From Pocillopora verrucosa (lineage: Eukaryota > Cnidaria > Anthozoa > Scleractinia > Pocilloporidae), in contig NC_089324.1 in NCBI RefSeq assembly GCF_036669915.1, forward strand, positions 2,386,244 through 2,450,243: DNA of 64,000 nucleotides, written 5' to 3'. A model generated the notes under the pieces. It was not told the origin of the DNA, did no database searches, and saw nothing but the letters and a program-made list of their open reading frames with translations. Positions within the stretch are counted from its first letter, which is position 1. The number at the start of each line of letters is the position of its first letter. Of this stretch, positions 33,953-47,000 are shown one piece after another. A program made the translations under genes and the position numbers.

Positions 33953-34009
33953 TTCCTCTCGACGCATGATTTGGGAAAAAACGTTCCCTGAAAATAAAAA
34001 GGCAAACAA

Positions 34010-34790
34010 TCTTCTGTGCTAAAACTTACCCTAAACTTCTTTTTAATCCGTAGACTGGTTTTCGTGAGTTCACGATCAACATGCATGCTTCTATGTTTTT
34101 AATTTGACTTTATTTTCATTAGTTTATTTTTTAAGGATTGCAAGCACAGAAGAGTCATACATATTTATCAAAATGGACCTCAAATTTGAGGAAAAGGGAT
34201 GTTTGTTCAATGCCGAAACGTATTTAGTCATTCGATATTTGCGGTTTTTAACCATCAGCTTGATTTGCATTGTGGTCAGGAAATGCAATATGAAATGAAT
34301 AATGGAGAAAGGCTGGTTAGAGCTGTATTAGTTAGGATTGTTCGCAAGGAGCTGTTAATGAGTTAGAATTTGGAGTTTGTCCGTTATCGAGCAGTCACTT
34401 GAACAGCGATCAAAAAGCGATTGTTGGCGACTGGAGGTCGTAATACGAAGTCGAAATTCTACTTTTGAGCGAACACTCCTTCGAGTAAGGATTTTGAGTT
34501 GAACTTCGAGCTGGATTTTCTAGTTGAAGTTTCCAGTAGGGCAAGGTATAGAACTTGAAAAGATGCCGAAATAGTTCTTTTAATTTTTGCGGGCTACAAA
34601 ATTATTTGCGGTCCTGCATGACATAATTCCACATGTTAGTAAGGTCCATACGCTTTGTTTTGTTTAAGAAGTATACTAATCAATTATTCAAGACTCGGAC
34701 TCCTTGTTAGTCTCCTACTTGTTTTTGAAAACTTTTACGATCCTTCCGACAAAAATTCGTTTTATTTCTGATACTCACTCAATTATACCG
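34010..34790. other. 5' flank of gene B
   Basis: Counterpart of 17908-18700. No coding exon found; presumed promoter and upstream UTR region. Confidence 0.45.
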
Positions 34791-37700
34791 GCCGGAGTTA
34801 ATAAACTTTTCAAGTTGCAAGGTGGGGACATCAAGATATTGCCTTTTGAACATATTCATTAAAAATTTTCAAGTTATCAGTGCATGTAACTGGGGTTACA
34901 AAAAAGATTGAAATAGAAAGTTAAGTACCGAGTGAGAAAACCTAATATAAACTGCCCCCAATGAGAAATTTATCCGCAAAACTTAACTTACAGAATTTAG
35001 CATAGCGTATGAAAAATTTTCAGCTGTTCGACTTGGACTGTTTAAAGTTTTGTTGAAAATGATACTTTTCAATTTAATCGTTGGCTTGCCAATAAAGTGA
35101 TCCATTATCTAACAAATCCCTTTTGAAATATTTATTAAAAGGAAGTGTGAGGTATAGAATTTCAAATTTGCCTGCACCCTTATGCCTGGCTCTTTCTCCA
35201 ACACTGATGATGAGAGATCTTTTTTATTCAACGACCAAGCTGAAACTTCATCACTCCGCAGAGTGACCAAGACAGAATTACTCCTTACAATATCAGTACA
35301 ATGTCAAGCAGACAAGTAATGAGAATAAAGAGAAATATGAATTGAGGGAATATTAGTTGTTAGTGATCCAATGCCAAATTCTCCAAACTAGCATCATAAG
35401 AACTGCATGGTAAACAGTGAGTGGAATTACAAATGTGCAGACAAGTTGGACGGGACGATTGTGAAATACGCCGCTGATTTATATGTACAACCGAACCCAC
35501 AAGTTGCAGCTCTGAGGTTCATTTGTTAGGCCGTGAGGCCAGAAAAAATTAGAAAATGCATCGTTGTTAGGGAGTTCCGTTTTAATTCAAGCTAGTGTCG
35601 ACGAAGGCTTTTGAAAACAGTGACAAAAATGCGCCTCTTCTCGTCGCTTGTATTAGCCTTTTTGGGTGTGTTAGTGCGGATGATACGTTTTCAAGTGTAA
35701 ACACCGAATTGTAGACAGTTTAGAGGAATGTAAAAAAAAGTGTCCTTGGGTGAAAATGGTGTACTTCATTTTCCAAACGGTATATGGACAATTTTCAAAC
35801 TGCATTATTGAACAAAAATATTAATTAAATGAAAAAAAATTGTAGTCGGAGCTTGTCAGGGACTGGTTTAAGTGTCTGAGGCTGGAATCTTCGGGGGAAT
35901 AAGGATCAATGTTTCACACTTGAGTCGGATTTCTAACACGACCATTTTCTTCTACCTTCACCCAATGATCTCTGCGATATTTGTAGGAAGCTGAAGAGCG
36001 CTTGCATGTAAACCTGGCATAAGACAGGAGCTTGCCAGTTTCTGAAAGATTTTTTTACGCTGCTGCATCGTCGAGCAAAAGGAAAAACTTGTTTAATAAT
36101 CAACCATGAGTTTGTAAAGGAAGCGAAAACCACCGCAGCGAGGTTTGAAAAACTGAACTCAAACTTTCGAGTATAGTCGCTTCGTGGGAGCAATACAATG
36201 CTTAGTTTATCAATTAACGAGCTCTTTTTCAGAATATGCTGGGATTTGAGTCCTTGCAGTAGCTCTCCAGCACTTGTGAAACGAATTTCACATCTTTCTT
36301 CACGTTTTAACTTTTCTTGCAAAAATATTCAAGGTTTGGCGAAGGTGGGAGACATAGATGGAAGTGAAAAATAATAATAATAAAAAAAAAAAAAACAGAA
36401 AGAGACCGCTGCCATCGTAAGAACTCTCCTGACTAAGCCAATATCTCCTCCATCCTATTTTACTCTCTTATCACAGCAATTAAGCCTCTTGTTGCCAGAA
36501 AAAAAACCCGTCCAGCTTTTTGACATAAGTTCTGGGTTTCATCGAAACTCCTACAGTTTTCAAACAAAATTATTTTCTACCGTTTTCTCCGAAAATGTTT
36601 CTTTGCTGGCGATTATTTTTCTGTATGTTACTGCAGCTCCTGCAATTGATACCGACACAAGTGCAGGTGGGAAGGATCTTATTTACATAGGGTTCTATTA
36701 TCCTGTTGTTGTACCTGCCTATTGAGGAATTACCCAGGAGAATAATGGCTACTAAATTTAATCACATTTTGAAATTTTCAATCAGTCATGAAAACCTCAC
36801 GTTAAAATTTTTGCGGCTATTTAGGACTATGGAAAAGTTCTGAGTGATTCGTATGACACCTTCCAATAAAAAAAACAGGTCAAAAGTGACTTTGGAAATA
36901 CTCACATTTGCGTGGGGACATCGAGGTTTTGCTTTTTGAACACATTTATTAAGAATTTTAAGTTATCAGTGCATGTAACTGGGGTTACAAAAAGGATTGC
37001 AAGAAAAAGTTAAATACTGTGTAAGAAAACCTATTATAAACGTTAACTGCCATAAATAAGAAATTTTCCGCAAAACTCAACTTAAAGAATTTTGCATAGT
37101 GCTTGAAAAATTTTCAGCTGCTCGAGTTGGACAGTATGAAGTTTTGTTGAAAATAATATTTTCCAATTTGATTGTTGGCTTGCCAATAAAGTGAGCCAAT
37201 ATCTAACAAATTCTTTTTGAAACATTTATTTTAAAAAAAGTGCGAGGTATGGGATTTCAACTTTGTGTGCTTCTTTAACCCGGCTCTTTCTCCATTCTGA
37301 TGACAAGAGATCTTTCTTATGCAACGACCAAGCTGAAATTTTACATCTTACTCAGGTCCATACGCTTTGCTTCGTTTAAGAATAGTTTAAACTAATCAAT
37401 TATTCAATAGTCGGACTCCTTGTTAGTCTCCTACTTGTTTTTGAAAACTTTTGCGATCCTCCCGGCAAAAACTCGTTTCAATGATTTCTCTAACCCTAAG
37501 CAGTCATAACGGCCCGAGTTACTAAACTTTTCAAGTTTCAAAGTGGGGACATCAAGATATTTCCTTTTGAACACGTTCATTAAGAATTTTCAAGTTATCA
37601 GTCCATGCAACTGGAGTTACAAAACAGATTGAGATAAGTTGAGTACCGAGTGACAAAACAAATGTAAACAGCGAAATGTAGACAGTAGAGTGGATTGTGA

Positions 37701-38765
37701 AAACGCTAGTGTCCTTGGGTGGAAATGGTATGCTTCATTTACCAAACAAAATACGGACAGTTTTCAAACTGCATTATTGAATAAAAATATTAATAAAATA
37801 TGGAAAAGTGTAGTCGGAGCCTTTCAGGGACTGCTTTAAGTGTCTGAGGCTGGAATCTTGGCGGGGAATCAGGATATGTTTCACACTTGAGTCAGATTTC
37901 TAACACGACCGTTTAATTCTATCTTCACCCAAATGATCTCCGCAATATTTGCAGGAAGCTGAAGTGCACTTGCATGTAAACTTGGCGAAAGACAGGAGCT
38001 TGCCAGTTTCTGAAAGATCCTTTTACGCTACTGCATCGTCGAGCAAAAGGAAAAACTTGGTTGATAATCAACCATGAGTTTATAAAGGAAGCAAAAACAC
38101 CGCAGCTAAGTTTGAAAATCTGAAGTTTCGAGGCGCTTTTTTGGGAGTAATACAATGCTTAGTTTATCAATCAACGAGCTCTTTTTCACAATATGCTGGG
38201 ATTTGAGTCCTTGCAGAAGCTTTCCAGCACTTGTGAAACGAATTTCAGATCTTTCTTCGCGTTTTAAATTTTTCAAAAAAATATTCAAGGTTTGGCAAGG
38301 GCGGGAGACACGGATGGAAGTGAAAAATAAATAATAATAATTAAAAAAATAGAAGAGACCGCTGCCTTCGTAGGAACTCTCCCGACCCTAAGCCAATATG
38401 TCCTCCATCCTATTTTACTCTATTACCACAGCAATTAAGCCTCTTGTTACCAGAAAAAAACTCGTCCAGTTTTTTGACATAAATTCTGGGTTTCATCGAG
38501 ACACCGACAGTTTTCATTTTCCTTTTTTTTTTCTTTAGCAGAAAGTACCTTTGCGTAGCCATGCCATTCTGACATAGCTCTATCTGTAAACGAAATACTC
38601 TACAACTGAACCCAAACAAATTATTTCCTACCGTTTTCTCCGAAAATGTTTCTTTGCTGGCGACTCTTGTCTGTATGTTAGCGCAGCTCTTGCAATTGAT
38701 ACCGACGCAGGTGCTGTCCGACCTTATACGATGATACGTTTTCAAATGTAAACAGCGAAATGTAG
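34791..38765. repeat. Nested repeat zone of unit 2
   Basis: Same arrangement as 18709-22775: block starts near 34793, 36910 and 37510, ending with the CTGGCGACTCTTGTCTG segment at about 38650-38760. The small-peptide candidate frame at its first position is broken in this unit. Confidence 0.7.
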
Positions 38766-39393
38766 CTTCAAATCTTCCTTGCGAACCACACACGTCAAGA
38801 CTGATGGAAAATTAATTAAATTTTTTTGAACTTCCGATATTTCTGTTTTGTTTTGTTTGGTTTTGTTCTTGTCGTGTTACTGGCGTCTTCAATGCGCGTA
38901 AGTTATTAGGAAGAAGGCTAAAAAGAAATTTGTTTGCAATTTTTATATTCCCAGGCATGTAAAACAAGGTTCATGGCTGGAAAAAGTTTTTAATGTTAGA
39001 TTCAGGGGTGATATTGTAAGGAGAAATTAGATTCTAGTCACTCCTAGAAGTCAACGGGTTGATATATTTTCTTTCTCTCTCCTGACAAGTGCGTAACAAT
39101 TTTTTATTCGACAAAAGAGTGCAAGGATGCGCAGTAGTAACATTACTCATTGTAATATTGTCTCTTTTACTAAACAAATTTCTTGAACATGGTATGGATT
39201 ATTGTAAAGTTGCTTATTTCGTAAAATACTTGGATGTCAGTCAGAGTAAAACGAAGTTCTGCTGTGAAAAATCATGGTGATCACCCTTATAACAACATTA
39301 AAAAACCGAAAATCTTGGTAACTGAGCTAACACAGCTACTTACATAGAAAGATCAAGGGAAAGAGCCACTCTTTCCTCCGCAAATTGTATGAT

Positions 39394-39440
39394 GTTTCTG
39401 AGATCTCATCTCACTGGCGGTGTGATGAGATCGCAGAAAC
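39394..39440. repeat. 47-bp palindrome (unit 3)
   Basis: Counterpart of 5980-6026: GTTTCTGAGATCTCATC facing GATGAGATCGCAGAAAC. Confidence 0.65.
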
Positions 39441-39447
39441 AGCAAGT

Positions 39448-39655
39448 TGTGTTGACCCTTAAGAGTGACCAGCATCTCATTTCTCCTTACATTATCTCCC
39501 CAGAATCACACATTAAGGTCATGAGAATAATCAAAATGATCGTCGACTAAAGAAACTCTTGATTGTTCAACAAATTCTCCTTGTCAGTACCTTAGGATAT
39601 GCATAGAGAACAGTATGGAGAATATTTCTACTGATTTTAGGGTGTAAAGAGTTAA
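39448..39655. mobile_element. MITE-like TTAACCC repeat, unit 3
   Basis: From TTGACCCTTAAGAGTGACCA to GGGTGTAAAGAGTTAA. Confidence 0.6.
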
Positions 39656-40051
39656 GTTTATTGTTACTATACTCAGGTAGTACTTATTTAGACTGCATAG
39701 TCAGATAACACTGACATCAACATATTATATGGTAGTTACGACTCTTTGAAATGCATCCGTTCGTTTCTTTGATCTTCACAAAGATAATTAATCTTTAGCG
39801 GTTATGGTATGAAATCAGCATGCAGTGGCTGCTGTAAAACAGGAAACAAAAAAACTTTCGCGAGCTCTTTATAGTAAGGCAAAATGGCGACTCCAATGCG
39901 TGCTACTGCAGCGCAAGTGTACAATAATGCGATTGCTAAGGAATAGCTGATAAGTGACGAACATGGAAAAGTATACAGCTATTGATTGGCGCTTGGAAAC
40001 ATTGAATGGGTGAAATTGGGAAAAAGAGAGGGAAAGAACAATGCAGTAAGT

Positions 40052-40149
40052 AAGCGCGGGAAAATGTGGGGGTGCTTAAAAGCGCGGGAAAATGTGAGGG
40101 TGCTTAAAAGCGCAGGAAAATGTGGGGGTGCTTAAAAGCGCGGGAAAAG
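40052..40149. repeat. 28-bp minisatellite of E2F-type sites, unit 3
   Basis: Four GCGCGGGAAAA or GCGCAGGAAAA motifs in tandem, each in a 28-bp unit with TGTGGGGGTGCTTAAAA between. Units 1, 2 and 4 have only two motifs. Confidence 0.75.
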
Positions 40150-41065
40150 TCCAGCAACGGGAAATTTGCCAAGGTGGAACTACTCTTTGGATCTGGCGAG
40201 CGATGTGCACGTGCGAACATTTTACTTTGGGTTCATTGATCTAATACTGTTGTGCATCAATCAGTCGTTGAAAACTGAGACCGAAGGTTATCTTAATACG
40301 GTTCAATGAAACACAATGAAAATAAACGAGTGGTGAACTTAGTTTTATTTACATTCAAAGGATTACAGTTGATTTCTGACAGCCACAGTTATGATCAGAT
40401 GTAAACTTTATGTTCAAATAAGTTTTAAATTATATTTAACCATTTCTCTGTATAACTCGATATCGACCTAAGGTTCAGGCTTCCTTCCTGAATGACATAA
40501 CCACATCTCTGTCAAAAGAATCAACCGTCCGACAAAGTGTTTCTATACAAACTGTAGCTTTTTTCATGGTAAGCTTAACATATGTTAAATATCGGGGCTA
40601 AGTAAGGCTAAACGCAAATCTCAAACCTCCTTATCTCTCAGTCTGTAGCAGGTTCTCAGCCAGTCTGGAACCGCCTGCGAAAAACGGCGCTCAGTTGTTT
40701 TCTTGAGAACCACAACCGCCGTTTGTGGTTTGCTCGCCCTTTCGCATGTCTTTACTGTATTAGAGACTGGAACCGACTTTTTATGTCTCTATCCACCTCT
40801 GACCCCCCTTAAAACTACATACTGTTTTTTGACATTAGGATAGAAACGTTTAAATATTTTAGCTACACCTCTAACTGGTTAAAATCTACCAGGCCAGTCG
40901 AGCCTAATGATTACATAAGATTAAAAAAGAAGTTGAACCTTGGGCGACATGTTCTTGATATTGGGGTTGCATGATTACATTCTTGATATTTCCTTTTGAT
41001 TTTGGTTATGGTAAAGCATAGTGTGAATTGAGAAAGAAGGAAAATGAAATGCAACCACGGCTTTG

Positions 41066-41732
41066 TACTATGAGGGGTGATCACCGCCAATATTTTCTTT
41101 CAAATTCTGCTATAAAGAACCAACAATTTTCATTTCTTCTCATCAGAACTGAAACTAAACCGGCAGAAGAGAAATAAAGAATTAAGAACACAGCGCAAAG
41201 GAATTTAGTTGACGCTGAAAGTCACGGATCAGAGTCACAACTGAACCAAGAGAACAACATTTGAATTTTAAGAACACCTCTCTCTTTTTGCGCCGCCACA
41301 AGCCTAAAGTTATTTTTGGCTAGACTACCCGTTGTTGGATAATTCAGTATGTCTGTATAACACCAGAATGCCAAATTTATTCCTTAATCTTTGGGGAACA
41401 ACCAAACATTTTAGACATACTGTAATATCCAAAAACGGGTAGTCTAGCCAAAAATCACTTTTGGCTTGTGGCGACGCAAAAGAAAGAGGTTTTCTCACAA
41501 TTTAAATGTTGTTCTCTTGGTTCAATTGTAGCTCTGATCAGTGACTTTCACTGTCAACTAAATTCCTTTGCGCTCATCACTTTCGGTTTTGATTTGCTAA
41601 TTTCTGTTCTTAATTTTTAAATTCTCTTCTGCCGGCTCGATTTCAGTTCTGATTAGAGGGAAAGGAAATTGTTGATTCTTTATGCCAGAATTTGAAAGAG
41701 AACATTGGCCGTGGTCACCCCTCATCTTGTAC
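41066..41732. repeat. Large inverted repeat, unit 3 only
   Basis: Left arm 41066-41355 and right arm 41412-41732 are reverse complements with scattered mismatches, separated by about 56 bp. The left arm equals the unit 1 and unit 2 sequence (7650-7935; about 25070-25365), so the right arm is a new inverted copy. Confidence 0.8.
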
Positions 41733-42236
41733 TGATGCCTTTGTGGTAGTCTTCGATGGAAAGAAGCAATTTTCTGTTTTCGCTAATTCTTGTAGGAACG
41801 TATCACTAGCAGCGAGTGTTTAACTTCTGTGAAGCAAAACTTTCGCCATCTCGCGGCGCAACACCCAAGCTATAACAGCATAATTATCTCAACAATGAAA
41901 AATTATTGATTAATGATTAAAATGATGCACACGTAATATTAATCTAACTTAAAGAAAGTTTAAAAAATTCACATTACTTAACTAGTAACATTTTGATATC
42001 TACTCTTTTCAACACTGACCTTCCGGTCAATCTTGTAGCAAAATTTCCTGGTGTAAATAACATGACGGCACCAGGGGTACTACTACTTCTCTCTTGACCG
42101 CGGACCGGATGCTAATATTTCGCGGGTATATGTAAAACCTAAACCTTTTGTCAAGTTCCTTTGACTCCCGCACTTTGCAGGTACCCATTTCCTACTCCTG
42201 GGTGGAGAGGGACATTACTAAAGTAGAGCCTGGTAA

Positions 42237-42349
42237 CACGTGCGATGCGACTGAAAACGCACGTGCGATGCAGATGAAATGCACGTGCGACGGAAATGAA
42301 GTGCAAATGCAACGAAAATAAAATGCACGTGCGACGCAAATAAAAGCGC
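42237..42349. repeat. 22-bp minisatellite with CACGTG motifs
   Basis: About five units of the form CACGTGCGACGCAAATGAAA with variation; four contain the palindromic E-box CACGTG. Found only in unit 3, in a segment (about 41740-42360) absent from units 1 and 2. Confidence 0.7.
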
Positions 42350-42936
42350 ACAACGGCGGTGCGCGCTTCAAATTCCTCATCTTCAATGGGGAAAGGGCTT
42401 AAAACGTGGGTGTTTTCTAACTTTAAGATCTGTTATTTCGAATGCTCTACAGCCAATACTGAAGAATTTCTCACCTACAGCATGATATTCCAATTGCAGA
42501 GTTTACTCAATGGAGGCGCCCTCAACCTTGCCAGTGTAAAATGCGCTGTCTTTTTATAATAGACTGCTTTTTCTATCGGTTCACTGGCTTAACAAACCAC
42601 ACAGGATGTTGGGAGAACACGAGAACGTTTGTAACTCACCCTTTCACTGCTCATAATCTACGAACATTTTGAGTGTTCTACCAACATACTGCGTAGTTTA
42701 TTATGCTAGTAAACGAATAGAAAGTGCAGTCTTTTTTAACTAAAATTATGTGTTTATCGGTACGATTAACTTCAGATTTTCCACCAATCAGAACACTTTT
42801 TTAAATGGGAAATAAGCGACTAAGCACTGAGAGAATACAGAACAAGTTCTGTTGACCGGGCCTTGTGCGAGGAGACACTAACTCTATTGTTACGACATTT
42901 GCTTGATACTTACTAAGACAGCACAGTTTTTAGTGT

Positions 42937-44039
42937 TTAGTTTATTATTTCGAAGAAAACTTCGATGTCAGATGGAGTGAAATTTGATGCTCCTGTGAAA
43001 AATTTACAATCTCCAGCTGAATAGCCCGTGGGGTTGGAGTACGTGCCACCGCATCTAGCATAAGAGTGCTGAATGTTTACAGCGTCGTCAGGTATGTAGA
43101 TGTCATGTGCCCAACCAAAAGTGGGTCCGTAAGAGGAACATCTGTACATTGCGTATTGCTGGTATCGATATTGTGTCAGCTTCACAGGATTGTATCCTTT
43201 GACGTTGTAAAGAGAGAAAACGAAAGCTTTGCTGGCTGAAGAATAAGCACAGGGACCTAAAATGAAAAGATTTAGGAGCATTAGAAACTATGCGAATGAG
43301 AAATAAAATTCATGATGATAACCATAAAAATGATTTTTTTTTAACTTGCCGAACTAGAGCTGAACAATTTGTTAGAGAAAATTTCAAGGAACTCAAGAGC
43401 ATATTTTCACTTTTCAAAAAAAGCATTTGAAATATGGTCTGAAGTTTTATTCAAAGGCAGCTTACGATCTAAAGAGAGAGTTAACTAAACATCCTTTGTT
43501 TAAGCTCTCCAATATGAATAATGAATACAACGAAACAAGGGGAAATGACACGAAACGGAGCTGTCAGAATCAAATCAAATCAAAATCAAAATCCGAAACA
43601 AGACTTTAAGTTAAAACCCGTTTCAAACGCGTTTTCAGGCTATATATGAGTTTGTCTACTTTGGTATCTTAGTTGTTAATGTGATATTTTCTGTTTCTGA
43701 GATGAACTCACTGCTACAAGAAAAGTCCACAACTAATCGATTTATTATCTGTTCTACATGTGAGAGATGTTTGCTTGTTTTTTTACTCACTACTGGTCCA
43801 GGACACGTCAGTGTATCCACCAAAGATATAACTGTTAACTTTAATGATAGTCACTGTGGGTCCTCTCCCATCGCAGTTACTGTGGAATGTCGATGCTGCC
43901 CAACCGTCAATCCCTGCGTGCCAACACCTCACAAACCTACTACGTTCTTTATTGATAAGGACTGGGTCCAAATACGAAAACAGCACCTTCAAGTACTGGT
44001 TGTAATCAAGACTTCGAAGTATGGCGGACAAACCGAGGC
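42937..44039 (-). CDS. Gene C TLDc domain 3 (last; exons 8 and 9)
   Basis: Exons 44039-43791 (donor AGTA/GTGAGT) and 43256-42937. Second half: [44 protein letters not shown], stop after IIN. Confidence 0.85.
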
Positions 44040-47000
44040 CTGAGGTGGGAAAAGAAAGGAAAAATTACAGTTGGCTTTGATTGGTGGTGTCGCCTTTGAA
44101 TCTAAAGTGGATAATTTCATCACCCCTCGTTTCGCCCGCTAGATATGATAATCTAACATTATTGATCCGGCAAGTTAGAAAATCCTCAGCCCGTCTAAAT
44201 TTGTTTTAAAGTTCACAAAGCAACCAGATGGACAATCAGACATGCTTTGATGCTACTCTGGTTTAAAGATTTAATGAGTTTAACCGAAAAGTTGCAATTC
44301 ATAGACCCAACGTTTCAACCCTCCTGTCTAATGTCTTCATCATCACCCCTGATGAATGCACTAGACAGGAGTGTCGAAAGATTGGGTCTATGAATTGTAA
44401 CGTCTCGGTTACATTCATTAAAATCTTTGAGCCAGAGTAGCATCAAAACATGTCTGAAATTTTTTTGTTAACTCAGCCGTTCTTTCAAGTGGCCTTAACA
44501 ATTTCGTTTAATGTAATACCCACAAACCCCCGCAGCAACTCAGACAAAAGTCTTGTCAGGCTCGTCATGCAACGCGTTGCGTGACGCACTTAAATGAATA
44601 CTACAAAAGGACTTTATAAGCCTACACATGCCCTTCAAGTGACAAAAAAGTAGGCTTTCCGTAATCTAGCAACACAACTTTCTGAGAATATTTCTACAAT
44701 ACGCGATTCGATTTTTCTACAGGCCCTACAAAGTATTTGTCCTTGGAAAGGGATGTTTTTCTTGATTACCTGCTTCATAGAATACTTCGACGTCCGTTGG
44801 AGAGAAATGATACCCCCCTGTAAAAAAACCACAGTCACCAGTTGAGTATCCTGAGGGTTTCGTGTACGTACAACCGCATCTAGTGAAGGAGTTCTGGTTG
44901 TTTCCAGAGTCGTCGGATATGTAGATATCATAATAACCACACCCAGCGCCAAAGATGGGTCCATACGTATTACATCTGTACATTGCATATTGCTGATATC
45001 GGTATTGTGTCAACTTTACGGGATTGTATCCTTTGACGTTATAGAGAGAGAAGATGAAAGCTTTACTGGCGTAGGAATAACCTGCACAAGAACCAGCTGA
45101 AATAGAAGAACAATGTAGTTGTACATTAGAAAGTTGGAAGAAAACATAAACCCCCTGAGAAGGGGGGGGGGGGCAGTTCATTTTCTATCATGAGCTAGAC
45201 GGAGAGTTTTTTTTTTCAGACTAGAGATTTGTGGAAGGGAGGGAGATATTTTACTAGTTTGGGTATTGAAACGGATACCAAAAACAATTATGAAAGATTT
45301 GAGGGATTATTGGGAAGAAAAGCGAGTAAATGTTTTGAGACTTAAAGGAAAAGATCCCTTTGTTCTAAGTGTTGTCATTACTAGACGTGTTAGGATGTAA
45401 TGTTGTTCTGTAGGTGTATCAAATAGGAAACGTTTCTATAGACGATATAGGTTTGAAGAAATCTCGATGGCCAAAAAACTAATATGAAATAATAAAGGCT
45501 TAGAGCTAGTATCAAAGAAGCATCGTTTAATATTTCCTCTAGCGTCCTCCCCCCCCCCCCCTCCTCTTAAATCCCAAAAGGAATGATACTTGATCCTATA
45601 AAATTATCTTGTTCTCTCTTTAAAAATTTGATATGCCTGCCTCCGCTCCAGGACACATCCGTATATCCACCAAATATGTAATCGTTCACTTTGATGATTG
45701 TCACTGTAGGTCCTCTCCCATCGCAGTTGCTGTGGAATGTCGATGCCGCCCAGCCGTCAGTCTTAGCATACCAACACCTAACAAAGTCAGTACGGGATGC
45801 AGTGGGAAGAACTGGGTCTAAAAACGAAATCAGCTTCCCCAAATATTTATTGGGGTCCAGGCTTCCAAGTATAATAGATGCACCAAGGCCACCTGTGTGC
45901 GTAAAAGAAACTCGAATGAAAATTATAATAACGGACGTTCTAGAATAGAGAAAGATGTTTTTTCTTCTTTCACAACCATGAGAGTATTTCAAAAAAAATC
46001 AGAGCTCCAGATGTTCTTATTCACAGGGCGAGGTGCTAACCATGTGTTCCCAATTTAACTCAAAATTTTCCTGTGCATTTATTTTGAAAACATATCAACT
46101 AAATTTCACGAGAACACATTTTCTCAAGTGCGTATAAAACTGGGAAACGAAAAAGTTCAGTTTAGCTGGGTTGAACTGTCTGCTTCAGCCCAACTCAGCG
46201 ATTCAATGTCATGGCAAAACATGGCATCTAGATCAATTTTTTCCCTGACTTACCTGATGTGCACTGCTACGCCGGAACTAAGATACAGTTCACTGACCAC
46301 TGCTGCCACAATAACCTCAATAGTATTTCGCTGCTGAATATGGTTCAGCACATGCGCCTTTAGAATCCCTGACCGTTGCAAAGGATTATAGAGTGTATAT
46401 ATTTATTCATCGTATATTTACGACAGGGTTCTAACTGTTTCTGTACAATAACTTACCTATTTCGAAGAAAACTTCAATGTCAGATGGAGTAAAATTATAA
46501 CTTCCTGTGAAAAATCCACAGTTTACACCCGAATAACCCGTGGGGTTGGAGTAAGTCTCGCCGCATTCAGTATAAGAGTACTGATTGTTTACAGCGTCGT
46601 CACGTATGTAGATATCATGTCCTACACCAAAAGTGGGTCCGTAAGAGGAACATGTGTACATTGCGTATTGCTGGTTTCGGTATTGTGTCAGCTTCACAGG
46701 ATTGTATCCTTTGATGTTGTTAAATGAGAATAAAAAGGCTTTGGTGGCGTAAGACCAAAAACAGGAACCTAAAATGTTGATTAAAATGGAAATACATTCA
46801 AAGATTAGACAGGTGTAGGATCAGGGACCAGACCCGTTTTTACATTTAAGATCGAGTTATGGATAGTTTCTTAATTCAAACGATAAGAAAATCAAGATAC
46901 AAAACAAAATGGATCGGTCCTTTGATGTTGTTAATCTGAGGGAGAAGAGAAAGGCTTTCCAAGCATGGGAGTTCCCACATGAACCTGTATTATGGGTGGC

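Larger units (their letters stand above)
22776..38765. repeat. Tandem array unit 2 (with gene B)
   Basis: Begins with CTTCAAATCTTCCTTGCGAA, matching 5290 and 38766. About 16.0 kb, with the same order as unit 1: non-coding block, gene B on the minus strand, 5' flank, nested repeats. It is the most compact unit, partly because gene B has one fewer TLDc exon pair. Confidence 0.85.

Noticed and set aside
36489..36725. 78-codon plus-strand frame ending PVVVPAY as a complete gene
   Set aside because: The upstream part of the frame is not shared by the other copies. Only the last about 30 codons recur, and those are discussed as a weak candidate exon.
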